From assembly GCF_001591005.1 (NCBI RefSeq), contig NZ_BCTY01000016.1, positions 1-64,000 of the forward strand: 64,000 nt of DNA, read 5' to 3'. Below are positions 44,436 to 53,319 of the stretch, piece after piece. The first letter of the stretch is position 1, and each line of letters begins with the position of its first letter. This stretch comes from Sphingomonas sanguinis NBRC 13937 (GTDB lineage Bacteria > Pseudomonadota > Alphaproteobacteria > Sphingomonadales > Sphingomonadaceae). The notes under the pieces were generated by a model, which saw only the letters and a program-made list of their open reading frames with translations, made no database searches and had not been told where the DNA came from. Position numbers and translations under genes: made by a program.

Positions 44436-46397
44436 ATGACCGACGCCCGCGCCGACGCCCTTCCGCCCGCCTCCCCGCTCGACCAGGATTTCAGCCGGCC
44501 GGGGCGCAAGCCCGGCAAGCGCAGCGGCTGGCGGCTGGTGCGCGGCGCCTGGAAGCTGCTGGTCGGGATCAAGGACCTGCTGGTCCTGGCGGCGATGCTG
44601 CTGTTCTTCGGGTTGATCTTCGCCGCGCTCAACGCCCGGCCGGGAACCAAGGCGATCACCGACGGCGCGCTCCTCCTCAAGTTCGACGGCCCGATCGTCG
44701 AGCAGCCGGAGACGATTTCCCCCCTCGCCATGCTGTCCGGCGGCAAGACACCGCACCAATATCGCCTGCGCGACGTGGTCCGCGCGATCGATGCGGCCAA
44801 GGATGACGGCCGGGTCAAGACGCTGGTCCTCGACCTCGATTCGTTCGGCGGCGCCTATCCGGCGGCGCTCCAGGAAGTGGGCGACGCGCTGGCGCGCTTC
44901 CGCAAGGGCGGCAAGCCGGTGCTGGCCTATGCCACCGCCTATACCGACGGCGCCTATCGCCTGGCCGCCAATGCCAGCGAAATCTGGGTCAACCCGCTGG
45001 GCGGCACGATCTTCACCGGGCCGGGTGGCAACCAGCTTTACTATAAGGGACTGATCGACAAGCTGGGGGTGACGACCCATGTCTACCGCGTCGGCAAATT
45101 CAAGTCGTTCGTCGAGCCCTATATCCGCGCCGACCAGAGCCCCGATGCCCGCGCCGCGTCGCAGGCGCTGTACGGCACGCTGTTCGCCCAGTGGCGCGAG
45201 GCGGTGGCCAAGGCGCGGCCCAAGGCGCAGATCGACACCTTCCTGACCCAGCCGGACCGCGTGATCCTGGCCGCGAACGGCAACATCGCCGAGGCAAACC
45301 TGAAGGCCGGGCTGGTCGACAAGCTGGGCGACCGCCTGGCCTTCGGCAAGCGCGTCGCCGAGATTGCGGGCGCGGAGGCGAACAAGCCGGCGGGTACGTT
45401 CCGCACCATTTCCTACGCCTCCTGGGTCAAGGCCAATCCGCTGCCGACCAAGGGCGATGCGATCGGCGTGCTGACCATCGCGGGCGAGATCGTCGATGGC
45501 GAGGCGGGCCCCGGCACCGCGGCGGGCGAGACGATTTCCAAGGCGCTGCTCGACGGGCTGGCGAAGAAGAATCTGAAGGCGCTGGTCGTCCGTGTCTCCT
45601 CGCCGGGTGGCTCGGTGCTAGCGTCGGAACAGATTCGCCAGGCGATCCTGGAGGCCAAGCGCCAGAAGCTGCCCGTCATCGTCTCGATGGGCGGTCTTGC
45701 CGCCTCGGGCGGTTATTGGGTCTCGACGCCCGCCGATATGATCTTCGCCGAACCCGGCACGATCACCGGCTCGATCGGCATCTTCGGCATCATCCCGACC
45801 TTCGAGAACACGCTGGCGAAGATCGGCGTGACGACCGACGGGGTGAAGACCACGCCGCTGACCGGCCAGCCCGACGTGCTGGGCGGCACCACGCCGATGC
45901 TCGACACCATCCTGCAGGCGGGGATCGAGAATGGCTATCGCCAGTTCCTGACCCGCGTCGCCGAGTCGCGCCACATGACGCCCGAAAAGGTCGACACCAT
46001 CGCGCAAGGCCGCGTCTGGGACGGCGGCACCGCGCGCCAGATCGGCTTGGTCGACCGCTTCGGCAATTTGTCCGACGCCATTGCGGAGGCGGCTCGCCGC
46101 GCCAAGCTGGACCCGACCAAGGTGCATGCCGAGTATCTGGAGAAGAAGCCGGGCTTCGCGGCCTTCCTGGCCGAGGGGTTCGAGAGCGACGATGACGGCC
46201 AGCAGGGCGGCGACGTCTTCGCCATCGCCGCCGCCGAGCGTCGCGCCGTCGTCGCCCGCGCGCTGGGCGACGTGACGCGGCTGGTCAAGGGCGGCTCGGT
46301 CCAGGCGCGTTGCCTGGAATGCGGCGGCCTGGGCCCGATGGCGAAGCCTGGCGATGCGCGCCTGCTCGACCTGCTGATCGCGAAGCTGGGCTTGTAA
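44436..46397 (+). CDS. sppA: Signal peptide peptidase SppA, 67K type
   Basis: 653-residue membrane-bound serine protease that degrades leftover signal peptides. One N-terminal membrane anchor (IKDLLVLAAMLLFFGLIFAA) is followed by tandem SppA domains. The catalytic Lys K223 (YRVGKFKSFVEPYI) is in the first and the nucleophile Ser S424 (SMGGLAASGGYWVST) in the second, as in E. coli SppA. The C-terminal 50 residues include CLECGG. It is transcribed divergently from groESL. Confidence 0.94.
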   Translation: MTDARADALPPASPLDQDFSRPGRKPGKRSGWRLVRGAWKLLVGIKDLLVLAAMLLFFGLIFAALNARPGTKAITDGALLLKFDGPIVEQPETISPLAMLSGGKTPHQYRLRDVVRAIDAAKDDGRVKTLVLDLDSFGGAYPAALQEVGDALARFRKGGKPVLAYATAYTDGAYRLAANASEIWVNPLGGTIFTGPGGNQLYYKGLIDKLGVTTHVYRVGKFKSFVEPYIRADQSPDARAASQALYGTLFAQWREAVAKARPKAQIDTFLTQPDRVILAANGNIAEANLKAGLVDKLGDRLAFGKRVAEIAGAEANKPAGTFRTISYASWVKANPLPTKGDAIGVLTIAGEIVDGEAGPGTAAGETISKALLDGLAKKNLKALVVRVSSPGGSVLASEQIRQAILEAKRQKLPVIVSMGGLAASGGYWVSTPADMIFAEPGTITGSIGIFGIIPTFENTLAKIGVTTDGVKTTPLTGQPDVLGGTTPMLDTILQAGIENGYRQFLTRVAESRHMTPEKVDTIAQGRVWDGGTARQIGLVDRFGNLSDAIAEAARRAKLDPTKVHAEYLEKKPGFAAFLAEGFESDDDGQQGGDVFAIAAAERRAVVARALGDVTRLVKGGSVQARCLECGGLGPMAKPGDARLLDLLIAKLGL

Positions 46398-46514
46398 GGC
46401 GCGGGCGGCCGCGCTTCGTCCCGAGCGAAGTCGAAGGCCCGGGGGAAACGGGGCTTCCCGAACCGCCGCCCTGCGCGCTAGGCAGGTCTATCGCCTCTGG
46501 AGACCCCGCCGATC

Positions 46515-47120
46515 ATGATCGCCATCCGTGCCGCCCGCCCCGATGACGCCGCCGCCATCGCCGCCATCTATGCCCCGCATGTGCTGGCCGGTGTCGTGTC
46601 GTTCGAGACCCAGGCGCCCGATGCCGAGACGATGCGCGCCCGGATGGAGGGCGCGGATGGCCTTTATCCCTGGATCGTCGCCACCTTGCGCAGCCAGGAC
46701 GGCGCCGAGGACGAGGGGCAGGAGGAGGCCCTCATCGGCTATGCCTATGCCGCCCGGTTCCGCGAGCGCGAGGCCTATCGCTGGGTGGTGGAGACGACCA
46801 TCTATGTCGCCGACGTGTCGCAGCGTTCGGGCATCGGACGGCTGCTCTACGAGGCGCTGGTCGACACGCTGACCGCGCAAGGCTTCACCCAGGCGATGGG
46901 CGTGATCGCGCTGCCCAATAACGGTTCGATCAAGCTGCACGAAGCGGTCGGCTTCCGCCGCGCCGGGGTCTTCCGCGAGGTCGGCCACAAGCACGGCCGC
47001 TGGATCGATGTCGGCTATTGGCAACGCGAACTCGCCGAACCCGCCCCCCACCCCGCCGAACCGAAACGCTTCGCCGATATCGGCGTGGTCCGCGATCCGG
47101 TGTCGGGGAAGCATCGGTAA
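46515..47120 (+). CDS. GNAT acetyltransferase, phosphinothricin/methionine sulfoximine type
   Basis: 201 residues with the PAT/YncA family pattern: IRAARPDDAAAIAAIYAPHV, VVSFETQAPDAETM, YAYAARFREREAYRWVVETT, and the acetyl-CoA site SQRSGIGRLLYEAL. There is an acidic insertion (AEDEGQEE) in the beta-hairpin before GYAYA. Members acetylate small amine substrates and sometimes confer herbicide resistance; this one's target is unknown. Confidence 0.9.
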   Translation: MIAIRAARPDDAAAIAAIYAPHVLAGVVSFETQAPDAETMRARMEGADGLYPWIVATLRSQDGAEDEGQEEALIGYAYAARFREREAYRWVVETTIYVADVSQRSGIGRLLYEALVDTLTAQGFTQAMGVIALPNNGSIKLHEAVGFRRAGVFREVGHKHGRWIDVGYWQRELAEPAPHPAEPKRFADIGVVRDPVSGKHR

Positions 47121-47237
47121 GGCCGAAACAAGGGCAAGCGATTTATTGGCAAGACCTCACGGCCAAGTGTTCATAAGTCTTGCCAATACAGCGCCAATTC
47201 CCGCATCATGAATCCACGGCTGTAAGTGGGTGCAACC

Positions 47238-47996
47238 ATGATCACGGGAAGCGTGGGACAATATGGTGATAACCGGCGTGATGACGTAGCGGTCATCCAG
47301 AAGCTTCTAAAACACGCCGGGATGGACCCTGGCCCAGTCGATCATATTGCCGGTCGACGAACCATTGCTGCCATTTTCGGATTTCAGCAGCGCTTCTTGA
47401 CCAAGCCCGATGGCCGCGTCGATGTCGGGGGAATTACCCTGGCCCGTTTGCAAAGCGGAGCCGTCCGTGCCGCACCACACCAGATGACGCAGTCAGAACC
47501 AGCGCCTGCCAGTACACCATCGCCTGCCAGATTGACGGACAATCCGAACCGCGAGCCAAGGGACTGGACCGGCGACAGCAGCAAATGGGCGCAGGACAAA
47601 AAGCTGGCCAGCCTCGAGCCCGGATTTCGCCGAAAAATCGAGACCGTCCTCCAAACGCTTAGGGCGCAAGGCTTCCGCCCCAAGATCGTCTTCGGCTGGC
47701 GATCTGTTGCCGTACAACAGGAGTTGATGCGCCGAGGCGTCACCAAGGTTCGGTTCAGCTTCCACAATGCACAGACCCCGCAAGGACGCCCCAATGCCTG
47801 GGCGGTAGATATTGTGGATGAGCGCTGGAGTTGGAACGAACCCGATTGCCACATCTTTTTTCGTGCTCTCGGAAAAGCGGGAAAGGCGCAAGGCCTTGTA
47901 TGGGGCGGTGACTGGACCGGGTTTCGCGACTGGGCCCATTTGCAAGGCCGCCAGAACTCGGAGCTTCGGCAGGTAAAACGGGAAAGTGGTCTATGA
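47238..47996 (+). CDS. Peptidoglycan-binding + M15-family peptidase, no signal peptide
   Basis: 252 residues. A peptidoglycan-binding-1 domain spans about 5-75 (DDVAVIQKLLKHAGMDPGPVD...FGFQQRF). A Pro/Ser/Thr-rich linker runs to about 110, then an M15 (VanY/endolysin-like) zinc peptidase: SFH with ligand H176, WAVDIVD with ligand D191, and DWAH with D231 as likely base and ligand H234. The H-to-D spacing is longer than usual because of an inserted PQGRPNAW. It should cut stem peptides of peptidoglycan. No export signal is visible. The start is ATG 47238 (a GTG four codons earlier is possible). The 3' end overlaps the next gene by 4 bases. Two sampled lines count to 58 % GC. Confidence 0.86.
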   Translation: MITGSVGQYGDNRRDDVAVIQKLLKHAGMDPGPVDHIAGRRTIAAIFGFQQRFLTKPDGRVDVGGITLARLQSGAVRAAPHQMTQSEPAPASTPSPARLTDNPNREPRDWTGDSSKWAQDKKLASLEPGFRRKIETVLQTLRAQGFRPKIVFGWRSVAVQQELMRRGVTKVRFSFHNAQTPQGRPNAWAVDIVDERWSWNEPDCHIFFRALGKAGKAQGLVWGGDWTGFRDWAHLQGRQNSELRQVKRESGL

Positions 47997-48757
47997 AGAA
48001 TGTCGCAAGCTCTTTTCGCTGCGTTATTGCTATAGTGGCCGCAGGCACCGCCCTTCCCCTTGCTGCGGCGGAAATGAGGCCAGGCGGATCGACGTGGACG
48101 ATCGTCCAAAGTGCACGAAACCCGTTGACGCTTGTCGGTATGGCGGCCGCGCGGCGTGCCCCGGGCGCACGCGTCTTGTCGGGTTCGGATTGCACCGAGT
48201 TTCGTGGCGGAATCTACGTTCTGGCGCGGCCCGGCAATACGCGTCCGGCGGGCAAACCCCTGACCGACAGCTATGTCAAACGCTGTACTCCCAAGACCGG
48301 GAGTGTTGCAGCCTTGGGTCTACCGGCAGTCGATCCTTCCTTTTCCGCCATGCGCGACACGCCGGTCAACTTTGACGGGGCGGATATCGTGACGACGATC
48401 CGCTCGAAGCTATTGCTCCGCCCCTGGTATTTGGCCACAGCCAATGATCCACGAGAAGGCCTTCGCATGGCGGTGGAAGATGTCTCCGGCCCGCGCCGTC
48501 TGATCGAGCGCGACTGCAGCCAAGCCGAAGTCGCACGCAATGGCCGCTACATAGCCATCGCCTGCGCGGTCGAGCAGGTGGGTGAGCAGCCTGTATATCG
48601 CACATCGGTCTACCGTGCCGGCGACCTTGCGCGCATCCACATCGAGCAACGCTGCCACAGACCGAAATTCGTCGCGGAGCGGATATTGGAATGCACCGCT
48701 CAACAGGTCGGTGCGGATGGACACATAACCGAGCGACAACGCAGGGTCACCGTCTAG
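47993..48757 (+). CDS. Secreted protein of unknown family, putative partner/immunity protein of the M15 hydrolase
   Basis: 254 residues with a Sec signal peptide (VIAIVAAGTALPLAAA). The mature chain has six cysteines, including GSDCTEF, VKRCTPK, ERDCSQA, IAIACAV, EQRCHRP and ILECTAQ, suggesting three disulfides in the periplasm. I find no named domain. The ATG overlaps the hydrolase stop (ATGA), so the two are made together. By layout it could neutralise the hydrolase in the periplasm; no similarity to known inhibitors is evident, and it shares only the layout with the gene at 11634. Confidence 0.72.
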   Translation: MKNVASSFRCVIAIVAAGTALPLAAAEMRPGGSTWTIVQSARNPLTLVGMAAARRAPGARVLSGSDCTEFRGGIYVLARPGNTRPAGKPLTDSYVKRCTPKTGSVAALGLPAVDPSFSAMRDTPVNFDGADIVTTIRSKLLLRPWYLATANDPREGLRMAVEDVSGPRRLIERDCSQAEVARNGRYIAIACAVEQVGEQPVYRTSVYRAGDLARIHIEQRCHRPKFVAERILECTAQQVGADGHITERQRRVTV

Positions 48758-48863
48758 ACTGTTCGACGGAACTCTCAGGCACGAATTCCTTCGTCCCGCA
48801 CCCCGTGGCCGGGTCTATATGTTGATCGATGCGGGTGCAGACGGAGCATCACCGATCATTTTA

Positions 48864-48891
48864 GGGGCGGTCCGGCGCGACCGGCCGCCCC
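48864..48891 (-). terminator. Hairpin downstream of the TonB-fold gene
   Basis: GGGGCGG and CCGCCCC pair around a self-complementary middle (CCGGTCGCGCCGG on the minus strand), followed by TAAAAT rather than a clean T-run. A weak terminator at best. Confidence 0.5.
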
Positions 48892-48900
48892 ATCGCGCGC

Positions 48901-49773
48901 TTAGCCGTTGAATACGAAGAGCGGCGTGCCCGGCTTCCAGTTGATCCGGCGAATCCAGACCGAGGCGATTGGCTGGCCATCGGCACCGATGGCGGGTTTG
49001 AACTTCGCGCGCGCGGTCGCTGCGCGACATGTGGCGTCCTGGAACACCTTGTCCCCGCCCGACTTGGCGACCGCGCAATTCTGGACGCTGCCGTCCGGGC
49101 CGACCAGCAGACGCACCACCACCGCGCCCGCCATGCCCATCTGCGACGCGCCAGCGGGATAATCGCCGGGCTTGAACCAGTTCGCTGGGTTCTCGACCGG
49201 CTCCGGTCCGTGACGCAACTGCTTCTGCTGGGCGGGATCGAGGCCCCAGGTCTTGATCAGGTCGTCCGAGCATTTGTCGAGCGCCGCGATCGCGCCCTTC
49301 ATCGATCCCATGTCGAGCTGGATGGCATAGCGGCGGACGAAATTGACCCGCATCACCGTGGGGCGGCCCGCCGCGATATCACCGCGAAACGCCTTGGGCA
49401 GGTCGTCATCGGGCCGGAAGCGCAAAGTCGCGGGGATGCTGCCGGTGCTCGCAAACCCTTGCGCCTGCATGCCCGGCACCTCGGCCATGGTCGAGGTCGC
49501 GACCGATACCGGAACATTACGCTCGGTGGCCGGGATATGCGGCCCCGCCAACAGCATCTCCAGACGATCCGGCAGGTCGTAGCGGCTGATCTGGAGGATC
49601 GTCCGATCCTTGCCCTCGCCAAAGGTACGGATCAGGCGGCATTCGGTCGGCGCATAATCGACCTGCCATTTGGACGACGGAGCGATGGGGACCTGCGGAT
49701 CGGCGGCCAGGACAATCTGTGACACCATTCCACCGAGAATCATCGTCAAGGCCATGCCCGTCCGTACACGCAT
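48901..49773 (-). CDS. Secreted protein with a C-terminal TonB-like domain
   Basis: 290 residues with a signal peptide (MALTMILGGMVSQIVLAAD). A unique domain of about 160 residues comes first, then a TonB C-terminal-like domain: DYPAGASQMGMAGAVVVRLL, VGPDGSVQNCAVAKSGG, ATCRAATARAKFKPA. Unlike true TonB, it has no membrane anchor with a Pro-rich spacer, so energy transduction is doubtful. The start at 49773 follows GGGAGAGAAACG. Single gene, divergent from pgi. Confidence 0.82.
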   Translation of the reverse strand: MRVRTGMALTMILGGMVSQIVLAADPQVPIAPSSKWQVDYAPTECRLIRTFGEGKDRTILQISRYDLPDRLEMLLAGPHIPATERNVPVSVATSTMAEVPGMQAQGFASTGSIPATLRFRPDDDLPKAFRGDIAAGRPTVMRVNFVRRYAIQLDMGSMKGAIAALDKCSDDLIKTWGLDPAQQKQLRHGPEPVENPANWFKPGDYPAGASQMGMAGAVVVRLLVGPDGSVQNCAVAKSGGDKVFQDATCRAATARAKFKPAIGADGQPIASVWIRRINWKPGTPLFVFNG

Positions 49774-49991
49774 CGTTTCTCTCCCTCTGATCCATCGCCC
49801 CGCTGGGTCGATAGCGAGCGAAGATGACATGGATATTCCGGCCGCCCAATGGGAAACATGCTGCTCCATCCCGCGTCACATGGCCGCGCTTCGTCGACAC
49901 CATACCAATCTAAGGCTTGGCTTTGCGCCTCGGCTTTGTCTAACGCCGTGGAGGACGCCCCCCCGGGCACGGCAAGGAAGGAACAGGCATC

Positions 49992-51485
49992 ATGGCTGCC
50001 GACTGGTCGACGATCGAATCGCTCCCGCAGACCCCGCTTCTCGATCTTTTCGCGAATGATCCCAACCGGCTGGCCTCGCTCAGTCTGGACGTGGCGGGTA
50101 TCCATTTCGACTGGTCCAAGACCCATCTGACCGCCGAGGCCGTCGCCGCTTTCGCCGACCTCGCCAAGGCAAGCGGGCTGGCCGCCAAGCGTGACGCGCT
50201 GTTCGGCGGTGAGGTCGTCAACGTCACCGAAGGCCGCGCGGTCGAGCACACCGCCGAGCGTGGTGAGGGCAATCCCGAGAGCGTCGCCACCGCCCGCGCC
50301 TCGCACGCCCGGATGCGCGCGCTGATCGACGCGATCGAGGCCGAGGCACTGGGGCCGATTCGCCACGTCCTGCACATCGGCATCGGCGGCTCGGCGCTGG
50401 GCCCCGACCTGCTGGTCGACGCGCTGGGTCGTGACAGCGACCGGTACGATGTCGCCATCGTGTCGAACGTCGACGGCATGGCGCTGGAGGAAGTGTTCAA
50501 GCGCTTCGATCCCACCGCCACGCTGCTGGTCGTCGCGTCCAAGACCTTCACCACCACCGAGACGATGCTGAACGCCACCTCCGCGCTCCAGTGGATGACC
50601 GAGCATGGCGTCGAGGACCCCTATGGCCGCGTCATCGCGCTGACCGCCAACCCGGAAAAGGCGGTCGAATGGGGCGTGGACGAGACGCGCATCCTGCCCT
50701 TCGCCGAGTCGGTCGGCGGCCGCTATTCGCTCTGGTCGACCATCGGTTTCCCCGCCGCGCTGGGCCTGGGCTGGGACGCGTTCGAGGAATTGCTGGAAGG
50801 CGCGGCCGAGATGGACCGCCATTTCCGCCTGACCGACCTGTCGCAGAACGCCCCCGCCCTCGCTGCCTTCGCCGACCTGTATTACACCCAGGTCCGCCAT
50901 GCCGAGACGCGCGCCCCCTTCGCCTATGACGAGCGGCTGCGCCTGCTCCCCTCCTATCTCCAGCAGTTGGAGATGGAATCCAACGGCAAGGGCGTGACTG
51001 TCGACGGACAGCCGGTCGGCCGGCCCACTGCCGCCATCACCTGGGGCGGCGTCGGCACCGATGCGCAGCATGCCGTGTTCCAGCTGCTCCACCAGGGCAC
51101 GCATCTGGTGCCGGTCGAGTTCATCGCGGTCATCGAGCCGGGCGATGTGCTGAGCGACGATCATCACCGCCAGCTGCTGCTCAATGCGTTTGCGCAAGGA
51201 GCCGCGCTGATGAAGGGCAAGAAGGTCGACGACCCCGCGCGCAGCTATTCGGGCGATCGCCCGTCTTCGACCATCCTGCTCGACACGCTCGACCCGCGCA
51301 CGCTGGGCGCACTGATCGCCTTTTACGAGCATCGCGTGTTCGTGAACGGCGTGCTGCTGGGCATCAACAGCTTCGACCAGTTCGGCGTCGAGCTGGGCAA
51401 GGAAATGGCCAAGGCTGCGGACCAGGGCGGGCAGGATTTCGATCCCTCGACCGAGGACCTGATCAAGCGGGCTTTCGGCGAGTAA
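49992..51485 (+). CDS. pgi: Glucose-6-phosphate isomerase
   Basis: 497-residue SIS-domain enzyme that interconverts glucose 6-phosphate and fructose 6-phosphate. Family motifs: VLHIGIGGSALGPDLL, SKTFTTTETMLNA, GGRYSLWSTIGFPAAL, LPSYLQQLEMESNGKG, and FDQFGVELGKE near the end. Somewhat shorter than the E. coli enzyme. A hairpin (GGGGGACGC/GCGTCCCCC, 51533-51563) follows. Confidence 0.97.
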   Translation: MAADWSTIESLPQTPLLDLFANDPNRLASLSLDVAGIHFDWSKTHLTAEAVAAFADLAKASGLAAKRDALFGGEVVNVTEGRAVEHTAERGEGNPESVATARASHARMRALIDAIEAEALGPIRHVLHIGIGGSALGPDLLVDALGRDSDRYDVAIVSNVDGMALEEVFKRFDPTATLLVVASKTFTTTETMLNATSALQWMTEHGVEDPYGRVIALTANPEKAVEWGVDETRILPFAESVGGRYSLWSTIGFPAALGLGWDAFEELLEGAAEMDRHFRLTDLSQNAPALAAFADLYYTQVRHAETRAPFAYDERLRLLPSYLQQLEMESNGKGVTVDGQPVGRPTAAITWGGVGTDAQHAVFQLLHQGTHLVPVEFIAVIEPGDVLSDDHHRQLLLNAFAQGAALMKGKKVDDPARSYSGDRPSSTILLDTLDPRTLGALIAFYEHRVFVNGVLLGINSFDQFGVELGKEMAKAADQGGQDFDPSTEDLIKRAFGE

Positions 51486-51488
51486 CGC

Positions 51489-51563
51489 TCCTCCCCGCTC
51501 GCGGGGAGGATTTGAATTTCCGATCACTGTCAGGGGGACGCTGAACTTGGCTCGGCGTCCCCC
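51489..51563 (+). terminator. Two hairpins downstream of pgi
   Basis: The first is CTCCCC-GCTC-GGGGAG-like at about 51489-51510 followed by ATTTGAATTT. The second, GGGGGACGC (51533-51541) with GCGTCCCCC (51555-51563), is followed by GTTATGCTTTT. The second looks like the main terminator; the first matches the CCTCCCC repeat family. Confidence 0.6.
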
Positions 51564-51615
51564 GTTATGCTTTTAGGCGGACCTGTCGTCCCAATCCCCC
51601 GGAGAAACCGTTCCC

Positions 51616-52965
51616 ATGGCTGACTATGACTATGACCTGTTCGTCATCGGGGCGGGCTCGGGTGGCACGCGCGCCTCGCGTGTCGCGGCGGCGCATGGCG
51701 CGCGGGTCGCGGTGGCGGAGGAATATCGCGTCGGCGGCACCTGCGTCATTCGCGGCTGTGTCCCGAAGAAGCTGCTCGTCTATGGCGCGCATTTCGCCGA
51801 GGATTTGAAGGATGCCCGCCGCTTCGGCTGGCAGGTGCCGAGCGAATGTGAATTCTCGTGGGAAACGCTGCGCGACAATGTGCTGGCCGAGGTCGACCGG
51901 CTGAACGGCGCGTATAAGAAGACGCTCGAGAGCCATAATGTCGAGATCATCGACCAACGCGCCGTCGTTACCGGCCCGCACAGCGTCCGCCTGGCCGACG
52001 GGACCGAGAAGACCGCCGAGCGTATCCTGATCGCGGTCGGCGCGCACCCGGCCGTTCCCTCCTGCCCCGGTCACGAGCATGGCATCACCTCCAACGAGGC
52101 GTTCCATCTCGATGCGATCCCGAGCCGCGTGCTGATCGCGGGCGCGGGCTATATTGCCAACGAGTTTGCGGGCGTGTTCCACCAGTTCGGCGCACACGTC
52201 ACGCTGATCAACCGCAGCAAGGATATCCTGCGCGGTTATGACCTGACGATCCGCGACCGGCTGCTCCAGATTTCGATGATGAAGGGCATTGAGTTCCGCT
52301 TCGACGCGACGTTCGAGGGGATCGAGAAGATGGACGATGGCTGCCTGAAGGTATCCATGTCCAACCATGAGCCGATGATCGTCGACCTCGTGATGTTCGC
52401 GACCGGCCGTCTGCCCAACACCCATGGCCTGGGGCTGGAGACGGCGGGCGTCGAGCTGGACGATCACGGCGCGATCAAGGTGGACGAGGACAATCGGTCG
52501 ACCTGCCCCAGCATCTATGCGGTCGGCGACGTGACCAACCGGGTCCAGCTGACCCCCGTCGCCATCCGTGAGGGACAGGCCTTTGCCGACACGGTGTTCG
52601 GCGGCAAGCCGACCCGCGTCGATTATGACTGCATCCCGGCGGCCGTGTTCAGCCATCCGCCGATGGCGGGTGTCGGCATGACCGAAGCGCAAGCGCGCCA
52701 GACTTTGGGGTCGGTGCAGGTCTACACCTCCGATTTCCGGCCGATGAAGAACGTGCTGGCCGGCCGGGAAGAGCGGTCGCTCTACAAGATGGTGTGCGAC
52801 GGTGATACCGGTCGAGTCGTGGGGCTGCACATGATCGGCCCCGACGTGCCCGAGATTCTCCAGGCCGCTGCCATCGCGGTGAAGGCCGGACTGACCAAGG
52901 CGCAGTTCGACGCGACCGTCGCGCTCCACCCCACCATGGCTGAAGAGCTGGTCCTGATGCGCTGA
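51616..52965 (+). CDS. gor: Glutathione-disulfide reductase
   Basis: 449-residue FAD/NADPH enzyme that regenerates reduced glutathione. The FAD site is FVIGAGSGGTRASR and the redox disulfide is GGTCVIRGCVPKKLLVY. The second dinucleotide fold is VLIAGAGYIANEFAG, with NRSKDILRGYD nearby where arginines would favour NADPH. The C-terminal dimer motif is VALHPTMAEELVLM, containing the catalytic His. Length and motifs fit the short alphaproteobacterial form. Confidence 0.96.
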   Translation: MADYDYDLFVIGAGSGGTRASRVAAAHGARVAVAEEYRVGGTCVIRGCVPKKLLVYGAHFAEDLKDARRFGWQVPSECEFSWETLRDNVLAEVDRLNGAYKKTLESHNVEIIDQRAVVTGPHSVRLADGTEKTAERILIAVGAHPAVPSCPGHEHGITSNEAFHLDAIPSRVLIAGAGYIANEFAGVFHQFGAHVTLINRSKDILRGYDLTIRDRLLQISMMKGIEFRFDATFEGIEKMDDGCLKVSMSNHEPMIVDLVMFATGRLPNTHGLGLETAGVELDDHGAIKVDEDNRSTCPSIYAVGDVTNRVQLTPVAIREGQAFADTVFGGKPTRVDYDCIPAAVFSHPPMAGVGMTEAQARQTLGSVQVYTSDFRPMKNVLAGREERSLYKMVCDGDTGRVVGLHMIGPDVPEILQAAAIAVKAGLTKAQFDATVALHPTMAEELVLMR

Positions 52966-53034
52966 CCCAAGCTGCCCCTACCCCTCGATCCTATCATCGG
53001 GGGGCCGGGGGTCAGTCTTTGGAACAATTCATGT

Positions 53035-53057
53035 ATCGCGAAAAATATTATCGCGAT
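53035..53057. promoter_or_regulatory. Inverted repeat, possible operator
   Basis: ATCGCGA (53035-53041), nine A/T bases, TCGCGAT (53051-53057): a perfect 7-base inverted repeat with an AT-only spacer, inside a locally AT-rich stretch upstream of the small gene at 53127. A second hairpin-forming stretch, TTACC/GGTAA overlapping CCATT/AATGG, follows directly. No terminator T-run. The binding protein is unknown. Confidence 0.4.
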
Positions 53058-53126
53058 TTACCATTGCTTCGGTAATGGGCCATAATGCCGTGACGGGCAA
53101 AAGGCCGGTTGAGTAAGGACGCCGTG

Positions 53127-53294
53127 ATGCAGGACAAGGCCGTGACGTTGGAACAGATCATTTCCCATGCGCGCGCCGCCATGGAAGGTGCCGATGCGTT
53201 GAACCTGCCCCTGGCGGGCAATCACATTGCCGCGGGCCTGGACATGCTGCGCGCGGCCCAGGAAAAGTGCGGCGCGCATCCCCAGACCATCTGA
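53127..53294 (+). CDS. Small helical protein, unknown function (55 aa)
   Basis: A 55-residue protein beginning MQDKAVTLEQIISHARAA, predicted to be two helices with one Cys near the end (QEKCGAH). AAGGA lies 7 bases before the ATG, which supports the start. It sits alone between gor and the convergent GST gene. No membrane segment or signal. Probably a real small gene of sphingomonads, but I know no function. Confidence 0.55.
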   Translation: MQDKAVTLEQIISHARAAMEGADALNLPLAGNHIAAGLDMLRAAQEKCGAHPQTI

Positions 53295-53319
53295 CGATGC
53301 GACAGCCAGCGGCCCGCCT

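Noticed and set aside
49746..51527. A 593-codon minus-strand frame across pgi
   Set aside because: Antisense to pgi; no start signal and no domain.
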